The notes below the pieces were generated by a model. That model worked only from the letters and a program-made list of their open reading frames with translations. It was not told the DNA's origin and did no database searches. Made by a program: the position numbers and the translations under genes. Positions 1 to 8,640 of a stretch of DNA of 64,000 bases are shown piece by piece; position 1 is the first letter of the stretch; each line of letters begins with the position of its first letter. This DNA is from an uncultured Pseudomonadales bacterium (lineage in GTDB: Bacteria > Pseudomonadota > Gammaproteobacteria > Pseudomonadales > Cellvibrionaceae), in the NCBI GenBank assembly GCA_947487765.1, contig CANKXO010000005.1, positions 248,001-312,000 of the forward strand, read 5' to 3'.

Positions 1-1
1 T

Positions 2-397
2 CACTTTCCTCATATTACAGCCTTGAGAGAGGCTGAGGAGGAGGTTGCGCTTAGTCCTGAATGCGTGACTTTACTCGGTACTCTACCTGCCATGCCAACA
101 CGTAACAAAACCCAGGTGACTCCTGTCATAGGTACTATTAAGACTAATTTACCCTTGGTGCCAAGCCCAGATGAAATTGATAGTATATTTTACGTCCCTT
201 TGTCTGAGTTACACCCAGATAAGCGAGTTCGCACCGATATCTTCTCCGGTAGAGGGCATCCTGTCTGGGCGCCCGCATATGATTTTCAAGGTTATGAGAT
301 TTGGGGGTTTACGGCAGGTGTAATTAAAGTTTTATTAGAAAAGTGCTTAGATTTTCATTTTCCCCGTGAGCATCATGCACCAGAAAAATTTTGGTAG
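2..397 (+). CDS. NUDIX hydrolase, CoA pyrophosphatase type (5' end outside window)
   Basis: Partial gene; the reading frame is open from the first bases of the window, so its start lies upstream. The visible part begins just before a NUDIX box core, R-E-A-E-E-E-V-A-L, which fits the REUXEEXGU pattern that binds metal and pyrophosphate. The sequence after it (TLLGTLP, later FYVPLSEL and FTAGVIKVLLE) matches the NudL/YeaB family, which cleaves CoA and its derivatives to phosphopantetheine and 3',5'-ADP. The TTG at 23 is an internal Leu codon, not the start. It is followed 36 bp later by a DUF1289 gene on the same strand. Family assignment is good; exact substrate is inferred from the family. 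Confidence 0.8.
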   Translation, partial: HFPHITALREAEEEVALSPECVTLLGTLPAMPTRNKTQVTPVIGTIKTNLPLVPSPDEIDSIFYVPLSELHPDKRVRTDIFSGRGHPVWAPAYDFQGYEIWGFTAGVIKVLLEKCLDFHFPREHHAPEKFW

Positions 398-433
398 AAT
401 AGGCTCTTTTGATAGTTGATTGTGATAAGTACG

Positions 434-643
434 ATGTCTAGTAATGAGGATGGCGGAAAAAAGGCGCAAAATGTCCCTTCGCCTTGTATTTCTGTGTGTG
501 CATTGAATGAAGCTGACGTGTGTACGGGTTGCTACCGTAGTGTTCAGGAAATTCGTGATTGGAGAGATCTAACGAATTCCCAACGGCGTGAAGTGATTAG
601 CAAGGCTTTAGAGAGAGAAAGGCTAGTTAACCCGTTTCTATAA
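434..643 (+). CDS. DUF1289 family small cysteine-rich protein
   Basis: Protein of 69 residues when started at the ATG at 434 (MSSNED); a TTG at 416 in the same frame is possible but less likely. The core reads SPCISVCALNE, then CTGCYRSVQEIRDW, giving the four-cysteine pattern CxxxC...CxGC of the DUF1289 family, which is thought to bind a metal such as zinc or iron-sulfur. The function of the family is unknown. In many gammaproteobacteria the gene sits next to a NUDIX hydrolase gene, as here. The gene ends 20 bp before the convergent stop of the transporter gene. Confidence 0.8.
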   Translation: MSSNEDGGKKAQNVPSPCISVCALNEADVCTGCYRSVQEIRDWRDLTNSQRREVISKALERERLVNPFL

Positions 644-662
644 TTGGCGCCTTTTTACAGTG

Positions 663-1949
663 TTACTGTTGTTCCTCTTCTTCTTCTGGGATTAACCTGA
701 CTTTGGCGCTTTCAATCATTGTACTCGAAATCGTCACGGTCTCAAAAATATAGTCTTGAATCATAAAGCTAATTTGTCCTTTAGGTATGTTCTCAAGGTA
801 TTCCATCATTAGCCCGTTTAACGTTTTTGGGCCATCAGTGGGTAGTTCCCAATCCAGGTTTCGATTGATGTCACGAATAGAAGCGCCGCCATCAATAATA
901 TACCAGTCATCCTCTGCAGGCTTAATCTCTAGCTCACTTTGATCGGCCAAATTCGTAGTGAAATCACCTACGATTTCTTCCAGTAAATCAGCTAATGTTA
1001 TTAACCCTTGAATTTCTCCATATTCATCTACAACCAATGCCATATTATGTTTTTGGTTTTTGAAATGGATTAACTGCTTATGCAGAGGAGTGCTCTCAGG
1101 CACAAAATAGGGGCTTATTATATGCTCGAGAATATTGTCGTGAGTGAGTGTTTCCTTACTGTATAGGAACCTAGGTGTAAAACGCAGGTGCAATATTCCG
1201 ATAACATTGTTGATGTTGCCTTCGTAGACCGGTAAGCGGGTATATTCGGCTCCCTCCAATTGCGCGATTATGCTGGCGATATCATCTTCTATGTTGACCC
1301 CTATAACCTCATTGCGAGGAATCATAATATCCTCTACCGTCGCTTTCTCTAGGTCCAAGATGTTTAGAAGCATTTCTTGGTGGTCGTCTGGAATTAGTCC
1401 GCCGGCTTCACCGACGACAGTGCGTAATTCGTCAGGGTTAAGATGTTCGTGTGCTTGTACGTTGCTAGTATTTACCCCGCAGAGTTTAGCAAGACTATTG
1501 GAGATATGATTAACCACCCATACAGCAGGGTATAACAGGGACAATAAAGGCTTTAACAAGTAGCTGAATGGGAATGCGACTTTTTCAGGGTGCAATGCAG
1601 CGATTGTTTTTGGGGTGACCTCCGCAAATATTAATACAGCTAACGTTAGCAAGACGCTGGCTGTAAATACAGATTCTTCACCATATAAGCGAATGGCAAT
1701 CAGTGTTGTTAACGCGGCAGCAAAATTATTGGCAAGGTTATTACCAATCAAAATAACACCGATTAACCTGTCTGGGCGTTTAAGCAGTGATGCAGAGCGT
1801 TTGGCTCCATGGCTGCCTTTTTTCTCGAGATGGCGCAATCGATAACGATTGAGCGACATCATGGCAGTCTCAGAGCTAGAAAAAAAAGCAGAGCATAAAA
1901 TGAGGATAGCAAGAGAGCCAAATAAGAAGCTCAGGGGAATGTCGTTCAA
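663..1949 (-). CDS. CNNM/CorC (HlyC/CorC) family membrane protein
   Basis: Protein of 428 residues. The N-terminal 190 residues form a CNNM (DUF21) transmembrane domain with the typical opening SAFFSSSETAMMSLNRYRLR and the signature GNNLANN. A pair of CBS domains follows (about 200-335, including LPVYEGNINNVIGILHLR and VVDEYGEIQGLITLADLLEEIVG), then a CorC_HlyC C-terminal domain. Members are implicated in magnesium/cobalt homeostasis; E. coli YfjD/CorB is the closest named relative. The start is a TTG at 1949: the upstream in-frame stop leaves only a few codons and no ATG. Last gene of a minus-strand run ypjD–DUF1631–PilZ–CNNM; ypjD and this gene are also close neighbours in E. coli. Confidence 0.88.
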   Translation of the reverse strand: MNDIPLSFLFGSLAILILCSAFFSSSETAMMSLNRYRLRHLEKKGSHGAKRSASLLKRPDRLIGVILIGNNLANNFAAALTTLIAIRLYGEESVFTASVLLTLAVLIFAEVTPKTIAALHPEKVAFPFSYLLKPLLSLLYPAVWVVNHISNSLAKLCGVNTSNVQAHEHLNPDELRTVVGEAGGLIPDDHQEMLLNILDLEKATVEDIMIPRNEVIGVNIEDDIASIIAQLEGAEYTRLPVYEGNINNVIGILHLRFTPRFLYSKETLTHDNILEHIISPYFVPESTPLHKQLIHFKNQKHNMALVVDEYGEIQGLITLADLLEEIVGDFTTNLADQSELEIKPAEDDWYIIDGGASIRDINRNLDWELPTDGPKTLNGLMMEYLENIPKGQISFMIQDYIFETVTISSTMIESAKVRLIPEEEEEQQ

Positions 1950-2029
1950 GGATGGTTCAACTTAGAATTGTACATAGAGGGTATATTAATGAGTTTAGCT
2001 AGATTGGCAATAGTTGATTTGATGACAAT

Positions 2030-2392
2030 TTACGATTGAATATTGATCAATGATTGTATGCAAGCAGACGCAATCATTGATTTATCAATAATACTACATC
2101 CTGTCCAGTAGAGGTCGTCACCTGATTCGGCAGATTGACTCCACAAGCACTCAATGCCCAATTGGAAATTTGTCTTGAGATTTACACTGCTGGGAAGGAT
2201 GAGTTTGATTTGATGAGATGAATCAATCTTAAGCTCATTCCCGATCAGTAATAAACCTTCTTGGTGAATATCAACTAATTTACCAACAGGGTGATTGCGT
2301 AGCTGGTCAAATACTTGAATACTCTCTGAAAGCTTATGACGTCTCAGCTGTCTTCTATTCGCTAGTGCGTTTGACATTTCCAATTGTAACAT
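2030..2392 (-). CDS. PilZ domain protein (c-di-GMP binding)
   Basis: Protein of 120 residues, essentially a single PilZ domain. The c-di-GMP binding elements are visible: the arginine-rich RRQLRRHKL near residue 15 (RxxxR-type motif) and DIHQEGLLLIG, a variant of D/NxSxxG in which Ser is replaced by His. The variant second motif makes binding likely but not certain. The start could be the ATG at 2392 or the internal ATG five codons later (MSNALANRR); an AAAGGG sequence lies immediately before the first. The gene follows the DUF1631 gene by 9 bp, so the two are almost certainly co-transcribed; their products may work together. Confidence 0.8.
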   Translation of the reverse strand: MLQLEMSNALANRRQLRRHKLSESIQVFDQLRNHPVGKLVDIHQEGLLLIGNELKIDSSHQIKLILPSSVNLKTNFQLGIECLWSQSAESGDDLYWTGCSIIDKSMIASACIQSLINIQS

Positions 2393-2401
2393 CCCTTTAA
2401 T

Positions 2402-4753
2402 CTAGTTTAACGATTTTGCTTCTTTGTCCAACCGTTGGAAAATGCGCTCTAAAGCACGTTCAAATAATGGCTTGGTACTACCAGCAACAATTTTTGCTTC
2501 CTCTGACATGATTTTACGCGCTAGTTCTAGTCGTGAAATCATAACTACCTTATGGCTAGTGCTATCAACTAACATATATTTCATTAGCTTGGAACTAAAG
2601 CCGTTAACCTTAAGCCGTAAATTATCTGGAAACTCAAACCATGTGCCGGGTTCGATTAATTTAAGATAATTAATTACCTTCTCTTCTTCATCTGTAGGCT
2701 GTTCTTCTGTTTGCTGAATAGGTTCTGGTTCGCTAATTGGAAGTGGCTTAACATTTTCAGCTGTTGTAGCTTCTAGAGTTGGGGTGGGCTCTGTTGCAAC
2801 GGCTTCGTCAGGTTGTGTTGATGCTGTCTTGGTATATTTTTTGACAGTAGCTATTTTCAGGGCGGTAAGATCAACAAGGATTTTCTTGGCTTTGGTTTGA
2901 TCGTAACCCATGGTATTAAAACCGATTTTAATCGCCGTTAATATCCCATTAAAGCGTGGTTCTAACTCGCTACGATCAACGTCATCATCACGAAAGTTAA
3001 AGAAGTAAACTAACTCGTCAACAACACGAAGAGCCTGTTTCCAAAGCGCCTCATTGTTGCTGTCACGCAGTTGCAGTAATGTTAGATAAGTGAACCAAGG
3101 CTTTAGCAGCTGTATTACAGCGGAAGGCAATTTAACACCTTGAACGCGGGATTCTAACTCTTTTTTACCTCGTTGCTTCGCTAAGCGCAGCCTTTCTTGG
3201 CCTTGCACGCGTTCTACATTATTCCGCTCTTTGAGCTGGTGTTTATGGTGAAGCTTATTTTTAAGTCGGTTAAACTCAAATAAAATCTCAGCAAATAAAC
3301 GTACATCGTTTTTGAATTCATCCATGATACGCATAACAACGGCTTTAATTTCATCGTACATGTCGTATTGCGCAGAACCATCATTATTAACCCAGTTTGC
3401 GCCGGCTTCTGCGAGGCTGTCTAACAGTAATCTTGCTGGATGTTCGGGCTTTTCAAAGAATTGAGTGTCAATAAATGCAAGCTTTAAGAAAGGTGTATGT
3501 AAATGGCTCAATAACGTCTTTACTGAGTCGGGCAAGCTTTCATCTGTCAGAATATATTCAAATAATATTCCAACAAGATCGATGGTATACATATCCTGAG
3601 GATCGACTGTTCCATCAGGCGATTCTTTGGCAAGTTCATCAGCAATCTGCTTATTAGTCTCAATAATACTCTGAGGATCGATATTTTTAGCTTCATGAAT
3701 CAGTACAGTCTTTGTCGATTGCACATTTTCAACGGCATCAATAATTTGTTGGTTAACAAACAATATTGGCGGGTGAGAGACCTTTTGGTCTGGACTATTA
3801 AACGTTTCAGGGGGAGCTACATCCGAAACAACCGGGGGTTTTCCTGGGCCATCGTCAGATTCATATTGACGAGTTTGTTGTAGTAAAGAGCGGATGGCAT
3901 AGACTAGCTGGATCTGATCACCATCTTTGATGGGCTGATCATCATAGATTTCATTACCGGTACCTTCTTCGTTATCAGGGTCTAGGTAAGGGTTGTTCTC
4001 AACATTCTTTTTTACGTCATAAGTGTTTTCTGTGACACCTTGATCGTAGCGTAAGTTTGGCAGTATCCCTTCGGATATAAAGTACTCGTTTGTTGTGCTG
4101 TAAAGTGGTTCGAGGTACTTATATATCAAGCTGGCAAAGACCTTATAGGCTGTCAGTTTGGATTCTGTATTGAGAGTAGTGAGAGTTAAGCTGGAACGTA
4201 GCGCTACACAAAACTGTAGTGGTGAAATGGGATTGTTGTGCTCATCAACTGTTTCGCCACCATTAATACTGCCAAAGCGCTTTTCAAGTCGCCATAGTTC
4301 ATCTTGAAACTCAATATTACTTTCGTGAGCGATGGTTTTGATAGCGATTGTTTCTTCCAGCTCATCATTATCGATCAGGGACCATATCTTATCTTCAGGG
4401 TGAGGTTCACGAAGGTAGGTGGATAGAGCTTTGCGCTGGAAGAGATCAAATCCATGATTGATTTGATCGCCAAAATTGAGCTTTAAGCGATCCGAGTTGG
4501 CTCTAAATTCTCGAAGGTTATCCATGGCAACAAGGTTGCCTTGGTTAGTCGTCGCTTTATCGATGTTTTCGTTTAATTTTGTATCAGCTGCTTCTACAAA
4601 CTCTTGAAACAACATATCTGCTTGGTTAACCGCTACCTCTTGGCAATGGTTTATCCAGGCCGCTACCTTGATGTCATACGATGTAACCTTACCTGCAGAT
4701 ACTGAACGCAAGTGCGGACGAGGTTTTTCAATTGATTTTTCATTTTCAGTCAT
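2402..4753 (-). CDS. DUF1631 family protein
   Basis: Protein of 783 residues matching the long DUF1631 family of gammaproteobacteria, whose function is unknown; it has sometimes been mislabelled thymidine phosphorylase. It has no signal peptide or membrane segment, so it should be cytoplasmic. Features visible: a mostly helical body, a low-complexity Pro/Glu/Thr linker near residues 645-695, and a C-terminal globular part beginning LIEPGTWFEFPDNLRLKV that resembles a degenerate PilZ-like beta domain (inference). ATG start at 4753. It directly precedes a stand-alone PilZ gene, and a strong CRP-type site lies about 120 bp upstream. Confidence 0.8.
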   Translation of the reverse strand: MTENEKSIEKPRPHLRSVSAGKVTSYDIKVAAWINHCQEVAVNQADMLFQEFVEAADTKLNENIDKATTNQGNLVAMDNLREFRANSDRLKLNFGDQINHGFDLFQRKALSTYLREPHPEDKIWSLIDNDELEETIAIKTIAHESNIEFQDELWRLEKRFGSINGGETVDEHNNPISPLQFCVALRSSLTLTTLNTESKLTAYKVFASLIYKYLEPLYSTTNEYFISEGILPNLRYDQGVTENTYDVKKNVENNPYLDPDNEEGTGNEIYDDQPIKDGDQIQLVYAIRSLLQQTRQYESDDGPGKPPVVSDVAPPETFNSPDQKVSHPPILFVNQQIIDAVENVQSTKTVLIHEAKNIDPQSIIETNKQIADELAKESPDGTVDPQDMYTIDLVGILFEYILTDESLPDSVKTLLSHLHTPFLKLAFIDTQFFEKPEHPARLLLDSLAEAGANWVNNDGSAQYDMYDEIKAVVMRIMDEFKNDVRLFAEILFEFNRLKNKLHHKHQLKERNNVERVQGQERLRLAKQRGKKELESRVQGVKLPSAVIQLLKPWFTYLTLLQLRDSNNEALWKQALRVVDELVYFFNFRDDDVDRSELEPRFNGILTAIKIGFNTMGYDQTKAKKILVDLTALKIATVKKYTKTASTQPDEAVATEPTPTLEATTAENVKPLPISEPEPIQQTEEQPTDEEEKVINYLKLIEPGTWFEFPDNLRLKVNGFSSKLMKYMLVDSTSHKVVMISRLELARKIMSEEAKIVAGSTKPLFERALERIFQRLDKEAKSLN

Positions 4754-4832
4754 TCACTTCACCCTGACTTTACGTTAATCCATCATTATTAAAAAATAAG
4801 ATCCAGAGACAACAACGGATTGTATCCTACTG

Positions 4833-4895
4833 ATTATGTCAGCAGCAGATATGTTGTGTGACTGGTTTTGTATAAATGTGATCTACATCACATAG
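4833..4895 (-). promoter_or_regulatory. CRP/Vfr-type operator with candidate -10 for DUF1631–PilZ
   Basis: Positions 4874-4895 carry TGTGA-N6-TCACA flanked by AAA on the left, nearly the full 22-bp CRP consensus. On the minus strand a CATAAT hexamer (4838-4833) sits downstream of it, placing the centre of the site roughly 60 bp before a plausible start of transcription, the spacing of a class I CRP-activated promoter. The target would be the DUF1631 gene that starts at 4753. The site is seen directly; the regulator and the activation are inferred. Confidence 0.6.
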
Positions 4896-4965
4896 TATAA
4901 AATAAATACAGTAAGTTTGCTTATAACAAATGGTTAGATTGAATGGTTTTTAATAAGCAAAAGAG

Positions 4966-5763
4966 TTATCTCAATATAACTTCTAAAACTAATTTGCTAC
5001 CAAAGTAGGATAGCATTAACAGGCAAAATCCGCTAAGAACCCATTTGCCCGCTGTATTTCCGCGCCAGCCTAACTTATGTCTTCCCCAAAGTAGCGTTGC
5101 AAATACGCACAGAGCGAATAGAGATAGCACCGTTTTATGGACCAAATGCTGAGCAAAAATATTATCTAGGTATATAAATCCAACCACAATACCTAAACCT
5201 AGTAGTGCTACCCCGGCCCAGACTAATTCAAACATCAATGATTCCATAGTTTGGAGGGAGGGTAGTAATTTCATTATTCCGGTGAGTCGATGTTGTTTTA
5301 GTTGATGGTTTTGCCAGCTCCACAGAATTGCTTGAAGTGAGGCGAGAGCTAAAATACTGTAGGCAATAATGGATAGTAAAATATGTGCTGCAACACCCAG
5401 ATTGACAGCAATAAAATGAGGTTCTGATTGTTTGATCGCAATTGATAGTGCGATGGAAATAATAGAAAGCGGAAAAAGGAAAATAAATAGGTTGTGTAAA
5501 GGTTTCCGAATACTGCTGGCCAATACTATGGCATTGATAGATAGGAATATTAGAGATGCCATATTATGGATCCCTAAATTAATACCGTTAGGTAATATCA
5601 TCAGCTGCTGTAAGCCAATACCATGGATTATAATGGCGCTTGCTGTGAGTACAAACAGCGGGCGTTGTTGTAAGTTTTTCTGTCGCTTGATTAGGGTAAG
5701 CAGGTAGGTGCTAGCGCACAGGTATAAAAGCAGCGCGGAGATGTTTGCGGTCAATGACAACAT
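4966..5763 (-). CDS. ypjD: YpjD-like inner membrane protein, cytochrome c assembly (CcsA) family
   Basis: Protein of 265 residues with about eight hydrophobic segments across its whole length, starting at the ATG at 5763. The end carries WGRHKLGWRG, a motif typical of the CcsA/CcmC/YpjD heme-handling fold, followed by a last membrane helix. Members near ffh and CNNM genes are annotated YpjD (CorE in some Salmonella work, linked to divalent cation transport); a role in cytochrome c maturation is not shown for this branch. Here it stands upstream of the DUF1631–PilZ–CNNM genes, but a CRP-type promoter region separates it from them. ffh itself is not in the window. Confidence 0.75.
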   Translation of the reverse strand: MLSLTANISALLLYLCASTYLLTLIKRQKNLQQRPLFVLTASAIIIHGIGLQQLMILPNGINLGIHNMASLIFLSINAIVLASSIRKPLHNLFIFLFPLSIISIALSIAIKQSEPHFIAVNLGVAAHILLSIIAYSILALASLQAILWSWQNHQLKQHRLTGIMKLLPSLQTMESLMFELVWAGVALLGLGIVVGFIYLDNIFAQHLVHKTVLSLFALCVFATLLWGRHKLGWRGNTAGKWVLSGFCLLMLSYFGSKLVLEVILR

Positions 5764-5856
5764 TCAATAGGTCTTCTGTGCACAAATGGTGTAAGTTAAA
5801 AGTGCTAGTTTGTCACAGGAATGGGTATATGAGAAGTTGGATTAACCTACACAAAC

Positions 5857-5885
5857 AAAAACGCCCTGATAAACAGGGCGTTTTA
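5857..5885 (-). terminator. Rho-independent terminator of rpsT
   Basis: An inverted repeat CGCCCTG / CAGGGCG with a 5-base loop, flanked by an A-run on one side and a T-run on the other, lies 19 bp after the rpsT stop. It can work in both directions but is placed for rpsT on the minus strand. Confidence 0.85.
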
Positions 5886-5903
5886 CTCTCTATATCAAAG
5901 TGA

Positions 5904-6164
5904 TTATAGAGCTTTAATTTGGTTATTTAGGCGACTCTTATGTCGTGAAGCCTTGTTTTTGTGCAAGATGCCTTTGTCAGCCATGCGATCAATAACAGGC
6001 ACCGCTGCTGCATATGCAGCTGTTGCTGTTTCTTTGTCACCAGCTTCAATAGCGGTAATAACTTTTTTGATGTAAGTGCGAACCATAGAGCGCAAGCTGG
6101 CGTTATGCTTGCGTGCTTTTTCATTCTGGAGAGCACGTTTCTTCGCTTGAGGTGAATTTGCCAC
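5904..6164 (-). CDS. rpsT: 30S ribosomal protein S20
   Basis: Ribosomal protein S20, which binds 16S rRNA early in small-subunit assembly. The 86-residue product starts [21 protein letters not shown], is rich in Lys/Arg and has the usual family length. The start is a GTG at 6164 with an AGGAG sequence 8 bases upstream; the longer in-frame extension (to 6212) has no family counterpart. A non-AUG start recalls E. coli rpsT, which uses UUG and is autoregulated at translation. In Pseudomonas rpsT lies directly beside murJ; here 5.6 kb of other genes separate them. Confidence 0.97.
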   Translation of the reverse strand: MANSPQAKKRALQNEKARKHNASLRSMVRTYIKKVITAIEAGDKETATAAYAAAVPVIDRMADKGILHKNKASRHKSRLNNQIKAL

Positions 6165-6312
6165 CGTTGAGCTCCTATTATGTATATATGTAAAGTAAAT
6201 AATTAGCTGCATTAGCCGCTAATGTGGATAACTGTTGAGTTTACTGACCGAATATTAATAACTGGGGTAAATTCAGGGGGCGCAATTATGCCAGCTGTTG
6301 AAGGTTTGTCAA

Positions 6313-6669
6313 CTACTTAGGCGTAAGTTCTAAATCAGCTAATTTGTCTTTATTGAACTGGGCAACACGGCGACGTTTTTTTCGTTCGTAATCATAGTCA
6401 ACTTCATGCTCAGAGAACAGCGGGTTAGATTCGCATTCAATACAGCAGTCAGCCCCTAATTTTTGCAATATCTGGCTATAACGCTTGGCTTGTTCATGAC
6501 TAAGTCCGCGTTTTAAAGTGATGACCTTGCCGGAAAATAGTTGCTGTAATGAAGCTTCATCGCTTAGTTTGAAGGCCTCAGAAAATCGTTTAGCCACATC
6601 GTGCGGTGATTGGCCATCAAGTGTCGTGCCTGAAAAAACGACTTTATAGGTAGGTGCAAAGGTATTCAT
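6313..6669 (-). CDS. Small protein of unknown function with a recurring YKVVFSG...LKRGL domain
   Basis: Protein of 118 residues; ATG start at 6669 with an AAGGA sequence 8 bases upstream. Residues 8-80 (YKVVFSGTTLDG ... FSGKVITLKRGLSHEQAKRYSQILQKLGADC) resemble a short alpha/beta domain that I recall at the N terminus of some DUF805 and RDD-type membrane proteins of gammaproteobacteria; that link is from memory and tentative. The tail is very basic (ERKKRRRVAQF). No signal peptide or membrane helix. The function is not recognised. It stands alone between rpsT and the glucosylglycerate operon. Confidence 0.6.
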   Translation of the reverse strand: MNTFAPTYKVVFSGTTLDGQSPHDVAKRFSEAFKLSDEASLQQLFSGKVITLKRGLSHEQAKRYSQILQKLGADCCIECESNPLFSEHEVDYDYERKKRRRVAQFNKDKLADLELTPK

Positions 6670-6849
6670 AAAAGATTCATCCTTAAATATTGAGAACCTG
6701 CCGCCTTAATTCCAAGGCAGCATAGTCGTACAAATCTATCTGTCTGGTCGTATTTTATACATAGTCAAGAGAAAAAGATAGATTTATGCGCTAATTCTGA
6801 CTTTTTGTGTCCCTTTTTTTAAATATGTGACCTATTTTGCATTTTTTGA

Positions 6850-8586
6850 CTAAAAGTTGCTCAGCCAGAGTGTCTGATAGGGCGCCATAATAAATTCTTT
6901 TGATGAGTTGTCGAGTTGAATACCACTAATAAGGTCATGCCAGTGATCAGTGAGGATCAGATTGATATTGGACAATAAAACGGTTTGTGGGGAGTTGCTG
7001 ATGTTATTTAGGCAAAAAATACTTTGCCTGCGGTCCAAGCTCTGTCTCCAGAAGGCGAAAATCTGATCATTGATATGCAGGGTAAATTGGGTTGCATTTG
7101 GGTGAAAGGCCGGTTGCTGTTTCCGAACCTCTATAAGGCTCTTTAATTGATGTAGTACTTGGTTGTTCTGGCTCGCTTGGTGGCTTAGTTGGCTTTCTAG
7201 CTGTTCTGAGCACCACTCATGTCGATTGATGGCGCGATTATGAGATTTTTGTTTTATGCCTGCAATGTCATTTTCTGTTGCCAGCAAGCTATGAATATAA
7301 AATGCTGGAATGCCTTCCAGTGCCAGCATGACAGCATGGGCGCAAACAAAGCGTGCAATTTGCCATTGATCCTGACCTTCAGCGGTTCCTTTGAGTGCAT
7401 CAAAAAGGGCAATGTTAATTTCATAGGGCTTATTGATATTATTGTCGAGTGCTCGCCAGGAAATTTTGCCGCCAAAAGTTTCCATTGTATTTGTTAATAC
7501 TTCAATTTCCTCATCCGTTAATAGGCCTTCTGCGGGACGTAAACCTATGCCATCGTGTGAGGCAATAAAGTTGAAGTAGGTTGTTCCGTTTTGAGCGGGA
7601 GGCATGCTCATCAGCCAATGTTTCAGGTGGCGGCAGTCTCCGGTAATGAGTGTGTTGAGTAGCAATGGCGGTAAGGAAAAGTTGTATATGCAATGAGCTT
7701 CATTGCCATTGCTAAAATAGGACAAGTTTTCACGGTTTGGAATGTTGGTTTCAGTGATAATAATGGCATCTTTTTGAGCGTGCTCAATCAGTGAGCGTAA
7801 GAGGCGAACCATTTCATGTGTTTGTGCAAGGTTAATGCAGTTTGTTCCTTGCTCTTTCCACAGAAACGCAATGGCATCCAGCCTGAAGATACGTATACCA
7901 TGGTCCAGATAATAACGGATGATTTTGACCATCTCGCACAAGACATCCGGGTTGCCAAAATTCAAATCGACTTGATCGTGGCTGAATGTGCACCAGACAT
8001 ATTTTTTTTCATCACCACTGTTAGTTTCACGCAGTAAGGGCGTTGTTCGTGGGCGCACAACAGTAGATAAATCTTCATTTGGTGATTTGGTGATAAAAAA
8101 ATATTTTCCCGGTTCTTCGTTGTTAATAAATTGTTGAAACCACTTGTTATCTTTAGAGCAATGATTAATTACTAGGTCTGCCATCAGCCGAAAGTCACGA
8201 CTAATAACATCGATATCCTCCCAGTTACCCAATTGATTGTTAACCGCTTTGTAATCAATAACGGAAAAGCCATCATCCGCACAGTAGGGAAAGAAAGGCA
8301 AAATATGAACAGTGTTAATGTAACCATGCAAATGCTGATGCAGAAAATGATACAGAGTTTTTAGAGGCGGCTCATGATCTTTAATAATAGAATTGCCGTA
8401 AGTGATAACGGCAATATCATGTTCGGTCCAATGGTTATGTTGATGTAGAGGAGTAAAGCAAAATTCATCAAGGCGCATAAACTTAATCAATTTTTGTGCA
8501 AATAATTGTGAATTAATATCGCCATAGATAATATTGAGGTGCTCTTCAATGCGCTCTGTTAATCGGTTTAATGTTACGTTTTGCAT
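6850..8586 (-). CDS. GH13_18 sugar phosphorylase, probable glucosylglycerate phosphorylase
   Basis: Protein of 578 residues of the sucrose phosphorylase-like GH13_18 family. The family opening HILPFFPYCADDGFSVIDY (94-112) is clear. The catalytic set is present: nucleophile Asp237 in FRLDAIAF, acid/base Glu279 in IITETN, transition-state Asp345 in ASHDGIG. Family members phosphorolyse sucrose, sucrose-6-phosphate, glucosylglycerol or glucosylglycerate. The last gene of an operon with a glucosyl-3-phosphoglycerate synthase, a phosphatase and a glycerate kinase points to glucosylglycerate, giving glucose-1-phosphate and D-glycerate. The family is certain; the substrate is inferred from context. 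ATG start at 8586, 54 bp after the synthase gene. Confidence 0.82.
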   Translation of the reverse strand: MQNVTLNRLTERIEEHLNIIYGDINSQLFAQKLIKFMRLDEFCFTPLHQHNHWTEHDIAVITYGNSIIKDHEPPLKTLYHFLHQHLHGYINTVHILPFFPYCADDGFSVIDYKAVNNQLGNWEDIDVISRDFRLMADLVINHCSKDNKWFQQFINNEEPGKYFFITKSPNEDLSTVVRPRTTPLLRETNSGDEKKYVWCTFSHDQVDLNFGNPDVLCEMVKIIRYYLDHGIRIFRLDAIAFLWKEQGTNCINLAQTHEMVRLLRSLIEHAQKDAIIITETNIPNRENLSYFSNGNEAHCIYNFSLPPLLLNTLITGDCRHLKHWLMSMPPAQNGTTYFNFIASHDGIGLRPAEGLLTDEEIEVLTNTMETFGGKISWRALDNNINKPYEINIALFDALKGTAEGQDQWQIARFVCAHAVMLALEGIPAFYIHSLLATENDIAGIKQKSHNRAINRHEWCSEQLESQLSHQASQNNQVLHQLKSLIEVRKQQPAFHPNATQFTLHINDQIFAFWRQSLDRRQSIFCLNNISNSPQTVLLSNINLILTDHWHDLISGIQLDNSSKEFIMAPYQTLWLSNF

Positions 8587-8640
8587 AGAATCGTCAGTCT
8601 AACGTTAATTAATAGTTTTTGGGTTTAATCGGTACGCGGG

